Shown here: positions 31,063 to 41,678 of the stretch, piece after piece
Layout: each line of letters begins with the position of its first letter
Numbering within the stretch: position 1 is the first letter of the stretch
Origin: Dastarcus helophoroides
Taxonomy: Eukaryota > Arthropoda > Insecta > Coleoptera > Bothrideridae
Reading direction: 5' to 3'
Length of the DNA: 64,000 nt
Assembly: GCA_028583605.1 (NCBI GenBank)
Contig: CM053329.1
Location: 34,992,992 to 35,056,991, forward strand
Made by a program: the position numbers and the translations under genes
Notes under the pieces: generated by a model
Told to the model about the DNA's origin: nothing
The model's database searches: none
The model's input: only the letters and a program-made list of their open reading frames with translations

Positions 31063-31584
31063 TTTGGTTTTTAGGTTTAATTTTTGTTAAATTAAAATGT
31101 CTCGAATGTTATAAGAGAATGTTTTCTATAAATTAGGAAGCTTTTATTAAACATTTCAACTTTGACGAGATGAATTTGAACAATATTGTAATATAAGCTG
31201 TTTTTTATTTTGTAATTAAAAAAAAACTTAAATTTAAATGATACATAATTTTTTCCTGCAAAAAGATTTTTCTCGAAAATGAAATAGTTTACCTTGAAAA
31301 CCATGTCGCATAGACATTTGAAATTTTGTATAGCAACCATTACAAAAAGAAAGTATTTTATAATAAAACAGGGGGTTGATTTGGTCTCCCAAAAATCAAG
31401 TTTCAGTTAATATATCGTGTGAGGAATCATTTAAAAGAGCTACCTCTAGGATCCTAAAATATTTTTTTATAATTTTCGGTCCAATCGTCTTAAATATTCA
31501 GCTAATAATGTGTCAGAAATGACCTTCCCCTCTGCTTTCCTAGGTTTCTAAAGATAAAATTTAGAAATTAATAGCAGTAGTAAA

Positions 31585-31735
31585 AAATTGAAATACAAAT
31601 CTTGTCCCCTGAAACCAAAAAAGATTAAAAAACACAACAGAGGTTGCTCTAACGCGTTTCTCTCTGAATATGATAGCTTAGCTGTCGAAACGCGTTAGAG
31701 CAACCTCTGTTGTGTTTTTTAATCTTAACTTTCTT
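31585..31735. repeat. Hammerhead-bearing repeat in inverted (palindromic) arrangement
   Basis: The left arm AAGATTAAAAAACACAACAG (31621-31640, continuing to 31659) and the right arm ending at 31728 are perfect reverse complements over 39 bp (…GGTTGCTCTAACGCGTTT / AAACGCGTTAGAGCAACC…). Between them lies a hammerhead-like half at 31660-31700 whose core is CTGAATA (G8 lost). It begins exactly where similarity between the two duplication arms ends. Confidence 0.75.
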
Positions 31736-33080
31736 AACACCTTAACATCTTAACACTTTTGGTCTAAACTTCAAATCTTCTAAAAAATGTCGAAATTTTG
31801 AAATGAAAGTCCAAAGTCGAAATTACAAAGTGAAAGTCAAAATATTGATATTTTTTAAATAAATTAATGTTTCTTTTACAGTTTTCACTTTGTCTTGAAA
31901 TTTGGACTTTTGTAAATTGCAGCTTTCTCTTGCAAATTAAATTAATTTAAGTTTAAATCCGGAATTTTGAGAAAATACTACAATTGCCTAATTTAAGTAA
32001 AAAAAAACTGAGGATTTCTCTTTTAGTCGCAATTTAAGATTGAATATTTGATTTGTTTCTTTGAATTTTCCATGAATATGAACATTTTCCACTAAGAGTC
32101 GAAAGTTTCAACTTGAAATTTCGAGAAAAAGGTGGAAATTTTCATGAAGACTTAAGTTCTAAAAACTATAGTGGACCCAAAATTTTTTAGAGAGTTGAGA
32201 GGATTTTTGGCTTTTATTTTCATTTTCACTTTAATGTATAGACTTAAGATTTCAAGGAAACTATTTTTTAAATTCGAAATTTCGTGTTTTCATCGAAATA
32301 TTAAATTCGGATAAAAATCAATTTTTTATCGCGAGTTTTAGATCTTAATCACAAAATTTTTATTACGTTTTTGGTTTCAGGTTTAAATTGGTAATGCTTT
32401 TTGATAACATTTGATTTTCTCTTATAAAATATCAGATTCAATTTTTTTCCTAAAATTTTGGCCCAAAAAATTTAAAATTTCGACAAAAGAAGGCGAAATT
32501 CAAAAATCTAAAGTAGAAACTATTTTAGTTTCTTAATTTTAATTTCAAGATAGAAATTTGGTTATTTTGAAATTTCGATGCCATTCTTAAAATTAAGTAC
32601 AATGAAGTTTGAAATAAAATTTATTCTTCTATGCCCATCTGTATCATAAGCTTTTGATAAAATTTATTTTTAAAATTGACACTTCGAGAAAAAAATTTCT
32701 AGAAAGTGTTAAAAATGTTGAGATTTATCTTAAAATTTTAAATTTAAATTTAAAATGTTTTAAATATCGAGATAAAAATCGAACTTTCCAATTTGTAATC
32801 TAAATTTTGAACCTAAGATAGAAAATAATGCAAAAGGAAAAATTTCGAAGTTTACCTTCAAAAAAGTTAACTTTAGATAAATCTATTCAAAGATGGAAAT
32901 TCTAAAACAATTTTATTTTTCTAGCATTAATGACCACCTTAGCAAATTGATCCTGAAGTAGTTGTTATAAAATAACCAAATTTTTCATCCAGGAAGGACA
33001 ATAACTCAGCTTCAACCTCATCGATCTTTATTCAATTAAATGTTCTGTAATGAAAACATGCATTGACATTATTTTGTTGA
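31736..33080. other. AT-rich degenerate-motif sequence
   Basis: No gene seen; TTTCGAAATTTTGAC-type sequence up to ~32930, then more mixed sequence. Confidence 0.5.
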
Positions 33081-33091
33081 GTTTTACATAC

Positions 33092-33146
33092 CTGAACGCG
33101 TGTCACGCTGAGGGTGCTTGCATTTAACGACTGTTGGCTCTGCAAC
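33092..33146 (-). CDS. Candidate internal exon of an unidentified host gene (55 bp)
   Basis: On the minus strand the segment starts after an acceptor-like TTATTGTTTTACAG and ends before a donor-like GTATGT. The 55 bp are open in the frame V-A-E-P-T-V-V-K-C-K-H-P-Q-R-D-T-R-S and have higher GC than the surroundings. I cannot link it to other exons: no convincing partner is seen within the window, and short sequences with such signals occur by chance. Offered as a lead only. Confidence 0.25.
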
Positions 33147-34890
33147 CTGTAAAACAATAATGAAAGTTACTCACTCCTAGGGAGCTTTGCACCTTTGGTT
33201 GCATCGTATCTCTTGAATGTAATCATTGTTGTTTAACGCTAATTTAAAGCTGAATTTGTTTATGAAATTTAAGCATTAGGTCTAAACTAATCAAACAATT
33301 ATTTACAGTAAAATATCGACCAAAGAAACCCCATAATTATTTCTGAGGAAGCACAGCTATGTAATTTTAGGTTTACACGAAGCCTTATAGCCACACCAAA
33401 CTCGCTAGAGTGTTATTTGTAAAAGAGATATAAGGGGGATTAAATAATAAGTGATCAAGTTTCTGGGGCATCTCGAGTTTCAACGAAACTATACGGCTTT
33501 CCCTTTAATCCCCATTGTTTGGGAGGATTTTAAACTGCGAACATCCTGATTTTTAGATTTCCTGCAAACACTTGATCACACTTACAGCTGAATCAGCCGC
33601 TTTTACAACCTAAGTCTCTTAATGCAAATACCACGTAAGGGATTTTAACCGGTGCGTCTAATACGCACCACGAAAAGTGCCCGAATTCAGCTCCAGCATG
33701 TAACATATTTTTTTTAAGACGCTTAACGCAACGTTGGGCAATTTAATATGTTTTCTTGACGACGTTCTATCAAACTGTTACAGTACAACAAACACGACCA
33801 TTGATCCGTTAGGAGAAAATATCTAGTTGTCACGAACACCCCTATGTCTTAACATTTCCGAGAAGAGGTTTTCAGATCATTTTTAGCTTTCGTGCTTGCG
33901 GATCGTTTGCCATTTATTTAATATTTGTCATTTAGCTGAAACTGACAAACTAAATCGACAAAATCCAAGAATGAAATACATCCGCCTTAGGCGGAGTAGA
34001 TATCTAAATGGTACACAGTAATTCCATTAATATTTCCTAATTTGAGGCAGAATTTTTAATCTGAATATTTGTTCGAAGCCAATATTACACCTTATATTGA
34101 TTGGGTAAAAAAATTGGTTAACCCCAGATAAGATATTTCGAGGTTTTCTGTAGAAATCTCTAGAAATTCAAACTTATTTTAATTCCGTTTAAATTCTCAT
34201 CTTATGGATCTTCTGGACTAATTGAAGCGTTGGATGAGAATTCGGATTAGACGAAATATTCGTAGGTGTCTGTGAGTTTGTTAGCATAACAACGGCTAAA
34301 CAAACCACTGATATAACTGGCGATGATGCTGAAAAGCGAAACCAGGTCTGGTCATAGCAAATATATATAAAAACATTGTGCAATTTTTAATATTTCTCGT
34401 TGTTTTTATTGTTATTAGAGTTTAATAGTTATGAATATATAATGTTGCAATTAAATATACATTTCTAAACATTCTTTGCAGAAGTTTCTCTCTTTTCCAA
34501 TTTTTATTAAATTACTTCTCCAAACGCTATTATAACTTTAAACCAGACATTTAAAAAAGAGACAAATTGGAAAAAAGATCTAAATTTTTAAACTTTACTA
34601 ATCAGTTTCGTAACATATAAAAATGTACGAGCTCCGAGTATCTTCCTCACTTTTATTTTGAAAATAATTTGTGATATTTTCTTTTTGATAAATCAATCTT
34701 TGAATACATAATTTTTTATTATTAAGGCTAAATATGACGTTTCTAACTATAAAGCTAAAGCACTTCCAGCACACATATTTCGTCCCTTAATTTTATTACC
34801 CAAGACCCTAAGCAGTAAGGGAATAATTTTCCTCCAAAAACGACAATTTGACTGAGTTTTATTTATAAATACAAGTCTATGACCAATTTA
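33147..34890. other. No recognised feature
   Basis: Mixed-composition sequence, the least repeat-like part of the window. A 64-codon minus-strand frame at 34189-34383 has a hydrophobic stretch (SSPVISVVCLAVVML) but starts with TTG and has no domain or splice context. 34378-34437 resembles one arm of the hairpin at 46190-46336. Confidence 0.35.
34378..34437 (+). repeat. Diverged single arm of the 46190-46336 hairpin family
   Basis: caatttttaatatttctcg followed by gagtttaatagttatgaat matches the right arm at 46284-46336 (ggaatttttaatatctgttg … agtttaatagttatg) with scattered differences. The opposite arm is not present here. Confidence 0.5.
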
Positions 34891-34895
34891 TATAT

Positions 34896-35269
34896 TGTTA
34901 CGGGTTTATCGGTTCGAATTGATTACACTTATCGAATAAGACCCACTTTATTACTGAACTCAACTTGGATCACCACCATTGACAATTAACTCACTTATTA
35001 TTGACTTCTACTAACTCGCTAATTACACTGACTCTAACTGACTGACTCGAGGGAAAGCTGACCGCCTTTTTATAGTTTTGGCCCCCGGCTTCCAGAACTT
35101 TCGGCAGATAAGGCTTATCGAATGCCGACATTTCTGGAACGCTTATCTGCCGTTTGTTTCGTTATCGCGGCCGCTTTCCCCTTATCAGAACCTTCTAGAA
35201 ACTTTTTTTATTTACTAAATTTTACAATTCTATTTTAAATCCTATTTCATCTATTTACATTGCGTTACA
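34896..35269 (-). mobile_element. Solo LTR of a Ty3/Gypsy element
   Basis: Begins TGTTACGGG and ends GCGTTACA on the plus strand, and is closely similar along its whole length to the two LTRs at 49727-50077 and 53333-53683, with two short extra segments (ttggatcaccacc and ttattgac). Flanked by the 4-bp duplication ATAT (34892-34895 and 35270-35273). No internal element sequence is adjacent, so it is the product of LTR-LTR recombination. Confidence 0.9.
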
Positions 35270-35674
35270 ATATTTTTAACTCCAAAAATGGAGAGCTTTC
35301 ATGTCTTTTTTAAATTCTTAGACATGAATTTTCAAAAATGATTTTTGAGTGCTCAGCTAGTTTATAAAGGAACCCTTGAGCAAAAATCATCCTTCTAGAA
35401 CCACCGTTTTAGACTGTGCGTTGTCTGACAGTCAGTATTAAGTTTTAATTACATTGGCATACATCAGTGATATAGTCGAAGATTGCAGTCATTTATTGAT
35501 TCCAGATGATGGTACTAAAGAAAGGCGGATAGTAAGAAACGTTGTATTTTTCAAACCTACCATCTAATCTTAGAAAGTCTGCTGTCTTGGCAGAATTAAA
35601 AAAATGAAGTGAATAATACAAGAAATAATTCAGCCAAGACAGAGAGTCGGGACAATTAGGTTCCGTATCAATTA
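35270..35674. other. No recognised feature
   Basis: Short imperfect inverted repeats (catgtc…gacatg; gatttttg…caaaaatc) around 35300-35390, otherwise nothing identifiable. Confidence 0.35.
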
Positions 35675-36278
35675 GTCCAATGAACAGTCAATGAACCAAA
35701 TTAAATCGTTTTAACTTATGTATAAATTTGAAATTTTATTCAAATTTTCTTGTATTAAAATTGAAAAATAAAAAAAAAATGTCTACTTTCAGAGCTACAC
35801 AGTTTTTTTCTAAAATCAATCCAAATATTTATGGAACTGACAACTGTGTTGATAATGTCTCAGATAAAAGGGTATTTATTCGGAATTCGGTTCTAACTTC
35901 AATGGCTGCGTCGAGTGCAATTTAATAAACTAGTACTACCTCCGAAAATATTCATCTAAATGAAATAATTTCTCTATCCATTGCTCCAATGAACAATCAA
36001 TAAACCAAATGAAATTGTTTTGGCTTATGTATGAATTTGAAATCTTATCAAAATTTTCTTGTGTTATAATTGAGAAATAAAAAAATGTTTACTTCCAGAT
36101 GTACACACTTTTTTCTGCAATCAATCCAAATATTTGTGAAAATGATAAGCGTGTTGATAATGCCTCAGATGAAAAGCATTCATTCGCAATTCGGTTCCAA
36201 CCTCAATGACTGCGTCACGTGCAATTTAATAAACTAATGCTACCTCCGAAAATATTCATCTAAATGAAATAATGTAAG
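35675..36278 (+). repeat. Tandem duplication of a ~309-bp unit
   Basis: tccaatgaacagtcaatgaa at 35675 and tccaatgaacaatcaataaa at 35984 start two collinear units. Both end with acctccgaaaatattcatct-aaatgaaataat. The first contains a 65-codon frame (35728-35925) that is broken in the second, so coding is doubtful. Confidence 0.75.
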
Positions 36279-37451
36279 ACAAATTTGATGTGCATTCTAT
36301 CCTTCAGCTAAACCAACCTTTTTATATGAACAAAATTATTGCTATATGGGTCAAAAAGCCTTGGAATGCAAGCACCTACAGTTTTCCGCTCAACTTTATG
36401 GCTCAATATGTACTACTGCTATTAATATCTAAATTTTATCTTTAGAAACCTAGGACGACAGACGGGACGGTCATTTCTGACACATTGTAAGCTGAATATT
36501 TAAGACGATTTGACGAAAATTATAAAAAAATATTTTAGGATCCAAATGATCCTTCACACGACATATTAACTGAAACTTCATTTTTCAGAGACCAAATTAA
36601 CCCCCTATTTTATTATAAAATATTTTCTTTTTGTAATGGTTGGTGGGCGGTATTCGCTTGGGTTATAAAGAACTAACGCTGTACAAAGTTTCAAATTTCT
36701 ATGTGACATAGTTTGTAAGGTAAACTATCTCATTTTAGAGGAAAACCTCTTTGTAGGAACAAAATGTATCATTTAAATTTAAGTTTTATTTTAAATTACA
36801 GAATAAAACACTGCTTATATTACCCAATATTCAAATTCATGCCGTCGAAGCTGAAATGTTTAATAAAAGCATCCCAATTTATAGAAAAAATTCTCTTAAA
36901 ACATTAGAGACATTTTAATTAAAAAAAATTAAACACAAAAACCAAACTACGAAAAAATGGTAAAATTATTGAAAAAAGCTGAGTTCCTAACAAACATTTT
37001 GTGAAAAAGTTTGACACTTTGAAGTTCCAGCTTCCAACTTTTGGATCAAAGTCGATTTTTTTAGAAATAAAGTCAAAATTTCTAAAAAAGAATCTTACAT
37101 TTCAATTTTTAGGCGAAGCTTTGAAATGAAGTTTTATGTTTAAACCTCGAATTTTAAGAAAGCCTTGATATTTCATAAGTACTTCGAATTTATTTATGTA
37201 AAAAATCCTTAATTTTATTAATTTAGGGAACGTAAGCAAAAATTTCCAAAAAAATTACATTAGGAAATTTTGAGAAAGGGTTTTTTTAGTAAATTGAATC
37301 CACTTCACATTTTCAATTGAAATTTTTACTTCAACTCTAAATTTAAATATATTTAAAAAAAATTCGATTTACAACAAATTGGAAACGTAAATTTCCATTA
37401 AACAAAATCAAATATCAAAAGAAACTCAACATTTCTAAGATGAAAATTGAA

Positions 37452-37642
37452 TGTTTATTAATTTTATTTAACATTTCTTCGGCCCAGTTTGGAAATATTT
37501 AAATTTTTATTGTTTGTTGACAATATTCTAAACAGTTTTTGAAATATGACTACGTGATATCTAAATTTATTTAAAACGTCACCTTATGACAGTTGACAAA
37601 ATAAACATATTTCCAGTCAATAAGAGTTCACCATGCAGAATA
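37452..37642. mobile_element. 191-bp insertion of unknown class in arm B
   Basis: Arm A reads through here (…ctaaaatgaaa-cgaagttgac…, reverse strand near 30385-30405), while arm B has 191 extra bp between two copies of AAAATTGAA (37443-37451 and 37643-37651). The insert starts tgtttattaattttattt and ends gttcaccatgcagaat. No terminal inverted repeats, coding or tail recognised; the 9-bp direct repeat suggests a target duplication. Confidence 0.5.
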
Positions 37643-38242
37643 AAAATTGAAGTTAACACAAAATTTCAAGCCAATATTTCGAAAAGAACTAGAAATTTAT
37701 AAAATTTCATACAGATTTCCCAGTTTGAAAATATCAAGTTAGGTAGTTAGTCCGGAACAATAATAACTTTTCGAATATTTAACCATTACTTAAAACTTGA
37801 AAACTTAATTTTGAAAAAAAAACTTTTTTAATAAATAATTTGTTTTTTCTTTCAAGATTTCTACCTTTTGGAAAGAAATGTATAATTCAGTCCTAAAATT
37901 TTGATTTATAATAGGAAGTTTGAGGTTTCATTTAAATTTTTCTTGAAAATTCATTTGAAACTCCATTTTTTATAAATGTAAGGTTTTAAACAAAATTTAA
38001 ACTTTTCTGTGAAAATCACTTCCAATTTTTCGAGAATTCAAGAATTCTGTGTGTGAATTTTTTTCTTTTCCTTAACGATTTTTCGGTCTAAATTAAAAAT
38101 TGCTTACTTTTGCTCAAAATTCTATCTTAAGGATCGTTATTTTTACCACTTTAACTTTAATTTGAAGATTTCCACTTTCGTTTCGAAATTTCTAAACTTT
38201 GAAAAAAGAAAACGTTTTGCAAGTCAAATTCAGAATTAAAAA

Positions 38243-40843
38243 CACAGGCCCACAAAAAAAAAAAGTGGTATGTGCTGGGTGTCGGACCCACATAGTCCGG
38301 CGTATTTTTTTCCGCTGAACACGAATCTGTAGTTTAAATTGGGGGTCAAACTGCTAAAAGTGGAGAAAAACCAAAAAAACCGATAAAAATCACGATCTCG
38401 TATTTTTTTCTGTATGATATTATCATCTTGCAGTTTCTACTTGTTTCTCTCTGTAATATCCAACCGTAATGTGCAAATACGTTAATTCACTACTTATTGT
38501 ATCTTATTTAAGTGTCACATAGATGATATTTTGTTTTTGACAAAAAATAAGGAAATGGTTAACTAAATCGGTACATTTACCGGCAGAAACCTGCTACTCC
38601 GGAATGATTGGACTACGATGACAACTGCCCTTTATCGGGATGTGTAGAATGATTCGCTAGTCAACATTTCGGCGTATCGAAGCCAGCGAAGGCGCGCTGT
38701 TTTGCAGGGAAGCGCTAGAATATGAGAATGATGCCGTAGTGTGTCCGACGAAGAGTTGACATTGTCCTTGTCAAAGTCGGAAAGCCCTCATACTTAGGCC
38801 TAGGTATTCTAGCGTGCGGGGTTTATTTATTTTCATGGATTCTTCTACTGAAAATTTTGCTGGAACTTCTAGTACTCGTGGCAATCACAAATGTACTGGA
38901 AATCCCAATGCTTTTTGCTACGTTTGTGCAAAGTACATAGGGATAAAAAATACAAAGAAACTAACAGATCGTTTCGTGACTTTGTATGAAAAGTGCTTCA
39001 ATATGAAAGTTTCCCTCGATCTCAAAAATTGGATACCCAATTTTGTTTGTGGCTCATGTTATAATATGATCAATAGATTTGAAAAGCACCAGGTCAAGGC
39101 GAATCTTAAATTTAAAACTCCAGCGATATGAAAAAAGCCACTTGATGCAAGTAATTGTTACTTTTGCACAACAAATGTCAATACTGTGGGCCGAATGCAT
39201 AAGGATAAAATTTCTTATCCTTCTGTGTCAAGTGTTCAACAACCAGTTGCAAACTTCATAGAAGGTTTAGAAGATGACACGTCACAAGACAGTCTGACTA
39301 GTGGATTAGACACAATGGAAGTCGACGTCGATCCTGAAAATTCAGCTTTTATTGATAAAGAGTTTGATACTAGTAGCGAAAACATTTCTAGCGCATCTGA
39401 GGAAGAAGAGTTTTCGAGCAATGAAGAATACAGACCTATTGGTGAAGATCGGAAGCCGGAAAAATACGATCAAAAACATCTGAATGATTTATTCAGAGAG
39501 GCTAAACTCTCAAAAGAAGCGGCTGAAATATTGGCTTCGAATATGAAAAAGAGAAATCTATTGACAAAAGGTACTAAAGTTTCGTTTTATCGGAATCGAG
39601 AAGAAGCCTTCCGTAAATATTTTGAAAAAAATGAAGATTTACTCTATTGCACTGATGTAAAAGGACTTATCGATGAATTTAAGCCAAATTTATATCAGCC
39701 AGAAAATTGGCGGTTATTCATTGATTCGTCTCAACAGAGTCTTAGGGCAGTCCTTCTCCACAACACCAACAAATTCGCTCCTCTACCTTTAGCCCACTCC
39801 ACTGTACTTAAAGAAGAGTATTCAAACCTCGAAGTTGTCCTAAAGAAAATAAAGTACGAAGAACATAAGTGGCAAGTATGTGGTGATTTAAAAATTTTGT
39901 CCATGATCCTTGGACAGCAATCTGGATTCACAAAATATCCATGCTATTTGTGTATGTTTGACAGTAGGGATCGAAAAAATCACTACGTAAAAAAAGAATG
40001 GCCTTTACGATCTTCATTTAAGGTTGGATCACATAATATAATAAAGCAACCGCTTGATCCAGCCAAAATTCTCATTCCTCCTCTTCATATAAAACTTGGC
40101 TTAATTAAACAGTATGTCAAAGCTCTTGATAAAGATGGTGAATGTTTTACGTACCTGCGTACTGTGTTTAAAAAAAAATCTGATGCTAAACTAAGGGAAG
40201 GCATCTTCGATGGACCGGAAATCCGAAAGTTATTCAAAGATGAAGGGTTTGTTGCAGTCATGGATGACCAAGAAAAGGCATCGTGGTTAAGTTTCAAGGA
40301 AGTGTGTACCAAAGTTTTAGGCAATACCAAGGATGCTGATTACAAAAGCATTGTGGCATATGATAAGAAATTTTCAGCATTCAGGTTGCCTAATGAATTT
40401 GAAAATGCACTTCCTTGATTCGCATCTTGACCAATTCCCGGAGAATAACGGAGACTTCAGTGAAGAGCAAGGAGAAAGATTTCACCAAGATCTCAAAGAG
40501 TTTGAACGGCGGTTTCAGGGACAGTGGGGAATAAATATGTTTGCAGATTACTGTTGGATGCTACACAGAGAAACTCAAGAAAAAGGAACAAAACGTAGCA
40601 GAAATCCACTTCACAGGTCATTTGAAGAAAAAAGGGTCAGGAAAAGACGAAAATTATAACAATGATAATATCAAACAGAAAAAAATACGAGATCGTGATT
40701 TTTATCGGTTTTTTTGGTTTTTTTCTACTTTTAGCAGTTTGACCCCCAATTTAGACTACAGATTCGTGTTCAGCGGGAAAAAATACGCCGGACTATGTGG
40801 GTCCGACACCCAGCACACACCACTTTTTTTTTGTGGGCCTGTG
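38243..40843 (+). mobile_element. 2.6-kb TIR DNA transposon (CACAGG ends, 3-bp target duplication)
   Basis: Terminal inverted repeats of about 180 bp: 38243-38424 and 40663-40843, both reading CACAGGCCCAC… and …ACGATCTCGTATTTTTTTCTG inward, >90% identical by eye. Arm A has the empty site (gaattaaaaatttaac on the reverse strand); comparison implies a 3-bp duplication AAA (38240-38242, 40844-40846). CAC-starting ends with a 2-3 bp duplication recall the CMC/EnSpm group, but the transposase family was not matched to it, so the superfamily is left open. Confidence 0.85.
38835..40659 (+). pseudogene. Transposase-like protein of the 2.6-kb transposon, two lesions
   Basis: Starts MDSSTENFAG at 38835. 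The N-terminal Cys pairs (FCYVCAKYIG, FVCGSCYNMI) look like a zinc-binding domain; a third CYFC lies after the first stop. A nonsense TGA at 39129-39131 interrupts one continuous frame, which resumes to 40418. Downstream are LFIDSSQQSLRAVLLHN, QVCGDLKILSMILG, a Cys pair YPCYLCMFDSRDR, and after a +1/-1 frameshift near 40357-40364 the segment FSEEQGERFHQDLKEFERRF, DYCWMLHRE. Possible D-D-E residues are the Asp in FIDSS, the Asp in CGDLK and the Glu in EEQGE (inference). I recall this protein type as a multi-copy uncharacterised family in insects, crustaceans and Hydra. With only two lesions this copy is young. Confidence 0.75.
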
Positions 40844-41678
40844 AAATTTGACATTAATTGCAAAAATTATAATTTAAACTCATCATGCTTCCTTTTTATT
40901 TCGTTTTTATTTATTTATTATCATACCAAAATTTCGAGAAAAAAATCGCATTTTTAGGAAAAACTTGATAATAATATTATTACAATTTTTTAACCTTAGA
41001 AATATCAAATTCAAACTATGAATTCTGGAAACATTTCTACTATTAGATTTTTTGCTTTGAAATGCAAAACTTCTATAAAAGTCAAAATCTTGGGATTAAA
41101 GACGAGATTTTGAAAAACATGTTTTGTCTTAATTTTTTTTAAAGTTTTTATTTTTTCTCGAAATAAACACTATTTTAAAAATGTTTTGCATTTTTTTTCT
41201 AAAATTATCGACTTCCTACCTCTTTAAAAAATTTTAAGTTTGAACTCTGCACTTCGAAAAACTTCAACATGTCTTTTCTAAATTTCTTCCAAAACTTAAG
41301 AAATGTCTACAAAAAATGTTGATATATTGATGGCTGCTACAGTAAATTTGACTTTTTTCATAAACTATAAACTCACTTTAAACTGGCAATGTCTGGTTTT
41401 TTCCAATATTTCTATTTCCAACTCCAAACTTAGACTTTATTCTCTGAATCACAATTTTTTACTGAAGCTGCAAATTTAATTTTGAACTTGAAATTTTAAA
41501 AAGTTCAAATCTAGAATGGAAATTTGATAAAAATAACGTATAACGTTACAAAATCGAAATAAAGTATTTACGCACGCTTTATTTTTATGGAAAAGTATGA
41601 AGTATATATAATAGAAGGCAAGATATTTTATTATAAAGTATAGTTGGCAACCCTAGCTCTAGGAACTGCAAAATAATA

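Larger units (their letters stand above)
26883..31584 (-). repeat. Inverted duplication, arm A
   Basis: The reverse complement of this interval is collinear with 36413-42818. Shared in order: mariner, the tactttacaacaaagtatct flank, the aaactggcaatg site, AT-rich sequence with taagttttcaagttttaagt, and gaatattgtaatataagctg. The end is agataaaatttagaaattaa-tagcagtagta, where similarity stops at 31584. Differences are a Penelope-like insertion (27899-29255) and a hammerhead element (30918-31062) here, against a 2.6-kb TIR transposon and a 191-bp insert in arm B. Divergence by eye is substantial, so the duplication is not recent. Confidence 0.85.

Noticed and set aside
34189..34383. Possible secreted or membrane peptide
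   Set aside because: Hydrophobic stretch only, TTG start, no splice signals or family.
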